From contig BAAHQB010000155.1 in assembly GCA_054601695.1 (NCBI GenBank), positions 186,001 to 250,000 on the forward strand: DNA of 64,000 nt. The letters run 5' to 3'. Each line of letters begins with the position of its first letter. Positions within the stretch are counted from its first letter, which is position 1. Below, one piece after another: positions 1-64,000 of the stretch. The translations under genes were made by a program, and so were the position numbers. Below the pieces are notes generated by a model. The model was not told the DNA's origin. It did not search any database and saw only the letters and a program-made list of their open reading frames with translations. This DNA is from Amorphochlora amoebiformis. Taxonomy: Eukaryota; Cercozoa; Chlorarachniophyceae.

Positions 1-11
1 ATATTTACATA

Positions 12-52
<41 letters not shown>

Positions 53-67
53 CTTACATATCTATAT

Positions 68-119
<52 letters not shown>

Positions 120-154
120 ATTATTTTTATATATATATTTATATTATCTTTCTC

Positions 155-190
<36 letters not shown>

Positions 191-203
191 TATAAATTCG
201 TAG

Positions 204-54426
<54,223 letters not shown>

Positions 54427-55641
54427 GTGCACATTGACATGCTTACGATAAATAAATCCACAACCTGATGAGATAGAGATCGAGATTGATTGTACATATC
54501 CTAGGATATATCGGGCAAACTAAGCCCATTCATTGTTCGCGCTAGATTGATTTGTTCGAAGTTGGTTTGTTTTTTAATGAGTTTTATACGAGTTTGTAAG
54601 CCTTTTTTTTATAGTATTTCTATAGTATTTCTAGGAGCCTTAGATGTAGATTAGGTGTTTTCGCTGTACTTTTTACAAAGGGCCGAAAAACCTTTATTGA
54701 CTATGTATACAGACTGACGGCGATACATTTACCGTAAGATATCACAAGATACTGTGGCATGACAAATTGCGAATGATTACGTTTTAGCTTATTCATATGA
54801 CTAGACTCGAAAATCTAGAAAGTGAAACAAAAAGCACAAGCTGTCCACACAGCACGTCCAAAAAAAGATACATCATTGTTACTACACCTCGACCATGACA
54901 TTTTTCCATTAATATTCCAACGAGTGCAGTGACCTGCGCCCAATATAATACATTCGTTACTTTAAATATGTGACATTTGAATTTCTGTGACGTGCTATAG
55001 AGGTACATTTATGTGTCGGGCCTCAGACCGTGTATTCGACGGCATGCAATTACGCGTACGTGCTTGCAGTAGTACTTGAATACGTACTGCTACATACAGT
55101 ATACCTAAACAACTTTAACAATTATGCATCATTATACGTACGTATGTTTGTAAATCTACCTAAACAAACTTTAACCATTATGCATCATTATACGTACGTA
55201 TGTATGTAAATCTACCTAAACAAACTTTAACCATTATGCATCATTATACGTACGTATGTAAAACTACCTAAACAACTTTAACCATTATGCATCATTATAC
55301 GTACGTATGTAAGTCTACCTAAACAACTTTAACCATTATACATCATTATACATACGTATGTATACAGCACGCATGTGCATAAGTTACGTATCATACTTAC
55401 GTAGTGCATACATCCTTCGTGCGTATGTACGCATTTATTGTATGCGTATGCGTACTACCAAACACTTATTTGCGTTGTTGCGTATGAGCTTGATAAGCGT
55501 ACTACCAAACACTTCTACATTCAGTAGGTATACGCTTATGGCATATGCATATATCTAGTGCTAGACAGTTTGAACGGTTCTCACGTAATAGACCTACTAG
55601 TAATTTTACAAGGGCGTACCCGATAGTACGCATATACATAT

Positions 55642-55726
<85 letters not shown>

Positions 55727-55740
55727 GGTACGCATATACC

Positions 55741-55782
<42 letters not shown>

Positions 55783-55932
55783 ATATATACTAACATCGAC
55801 AGTAACATCGGAAGTTCGCACCGTCAAATTGGGTCGGAATCTGCACACAAAAAATAGCATACTACGCTCTCTAAATCCACGCTCTCTCAATCAAATGCCC
55901 ATGGAATCCAAAAAAAGGCGAGCGACACATCC
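54427..55932. other. Intergenic region between convergent genes
   Basis: Mostly unique sequence. At about 55105-55350 a unit of about 50-60 bp (CATCATTATACGTACGTATG, CTACCTAAACAAACTTTAAC) repeats five times. GCGTACTACCAAACACTT occurs twice (about 55450 and 55498), and CGGGTACGC or its inverse brackets a TA tract near 55620-55735. No gene recognised. Confidence 0.65.
54451..54456 (+). terminator. AATAAA polyadenylation signal of gene A
   Basis: AATAAA lies 24 nt after the proposed stop codon of A55, a usual position for a 3'-end processing signal with a short 3' UTR. Confidence 0.6.
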
Positions 55933-63920
<7,988 letters not shown>

Positions 63921-63933
63921 CTATGTATGCGTG

Positions 63934-63968
<35 letters not shown>

Positions 63969-64000
63969 CTATTTGTGTATGTGCATGAGTGTATGTTTGT

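Overview
The window is nuclear DNA of an intron-rich eukaryote. Most of it is (TA)n microsatellite, with blocks of TTAGGG/CCCTAA telomere-type repeat, CT/GA tracts and minisatellites. Short unique islands of 27-290 nt sit between these blocks. Most islands carry a 3' splice site, an open frame and a GT donor, and their splice phases fit from one to the next, so I read them as exons. No bacterial-type gene, rRNA, tRNA or CRISPR array is visible. All introns I can define are GT-AG and the standard code fits. TTAGGG arrays and extreme intron density suggest a microbial eukaryote, possibly an alga, but I cannot name the organism.

Gene A (plus strand, enters from the left edge, stop at 54424-54426, AATAAA at 54451) has about 55 recognisable exons. 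Together they hold about 3.6 kb of coding sequence in 54 kb. Exons A1-A29 (204-29655) encode about 28 leucine-rich repeats of the typical 24-residue class (LxxLxLxxNxLxxLxxxxFxxL). Exons A30-A55 (30954-54426) encode a non-LRR part: a helical segment, an SH3/KOW-like module (RLGTVTAFF), a second SH3/Tudor-like module (YGEWVRATVDG ... YMVRFAD), a DPADGNAY ... FYGGLNEW motif, a helical region and a terminal coiled coil. Phase continuity breaks between A29 and A30 and between A53 and A54, so an exon is missing at each place, or the first break separates two genes.

Gene B (minus strand, enters from the right edge, stop at 55933) converges on gene A. Nine exons were read between 63920 and 55933. 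They encode an acidic Ser/Glu stretch, a linker and a basic coiled-coil C-terminus with no family I recognise. The interval 54427-55932 is intergenic.

The most unusual property of the window is a repeated structural rule. Many introns contain truncated copies of the neighbouring exon, set between TA tracts. Copies upstream of an exon are always its 5' part with its acceptor. Copies downstream are always its 3' part with its donor. Up to ten copies occur per exon, in both genes. A second notable feature is a short non-telomeric cassette shared by the telomere-repeat introns at 7648-8549, 16530-16814 (gene A) and 60348-61648 (gene B, opposite orientation to transcription).
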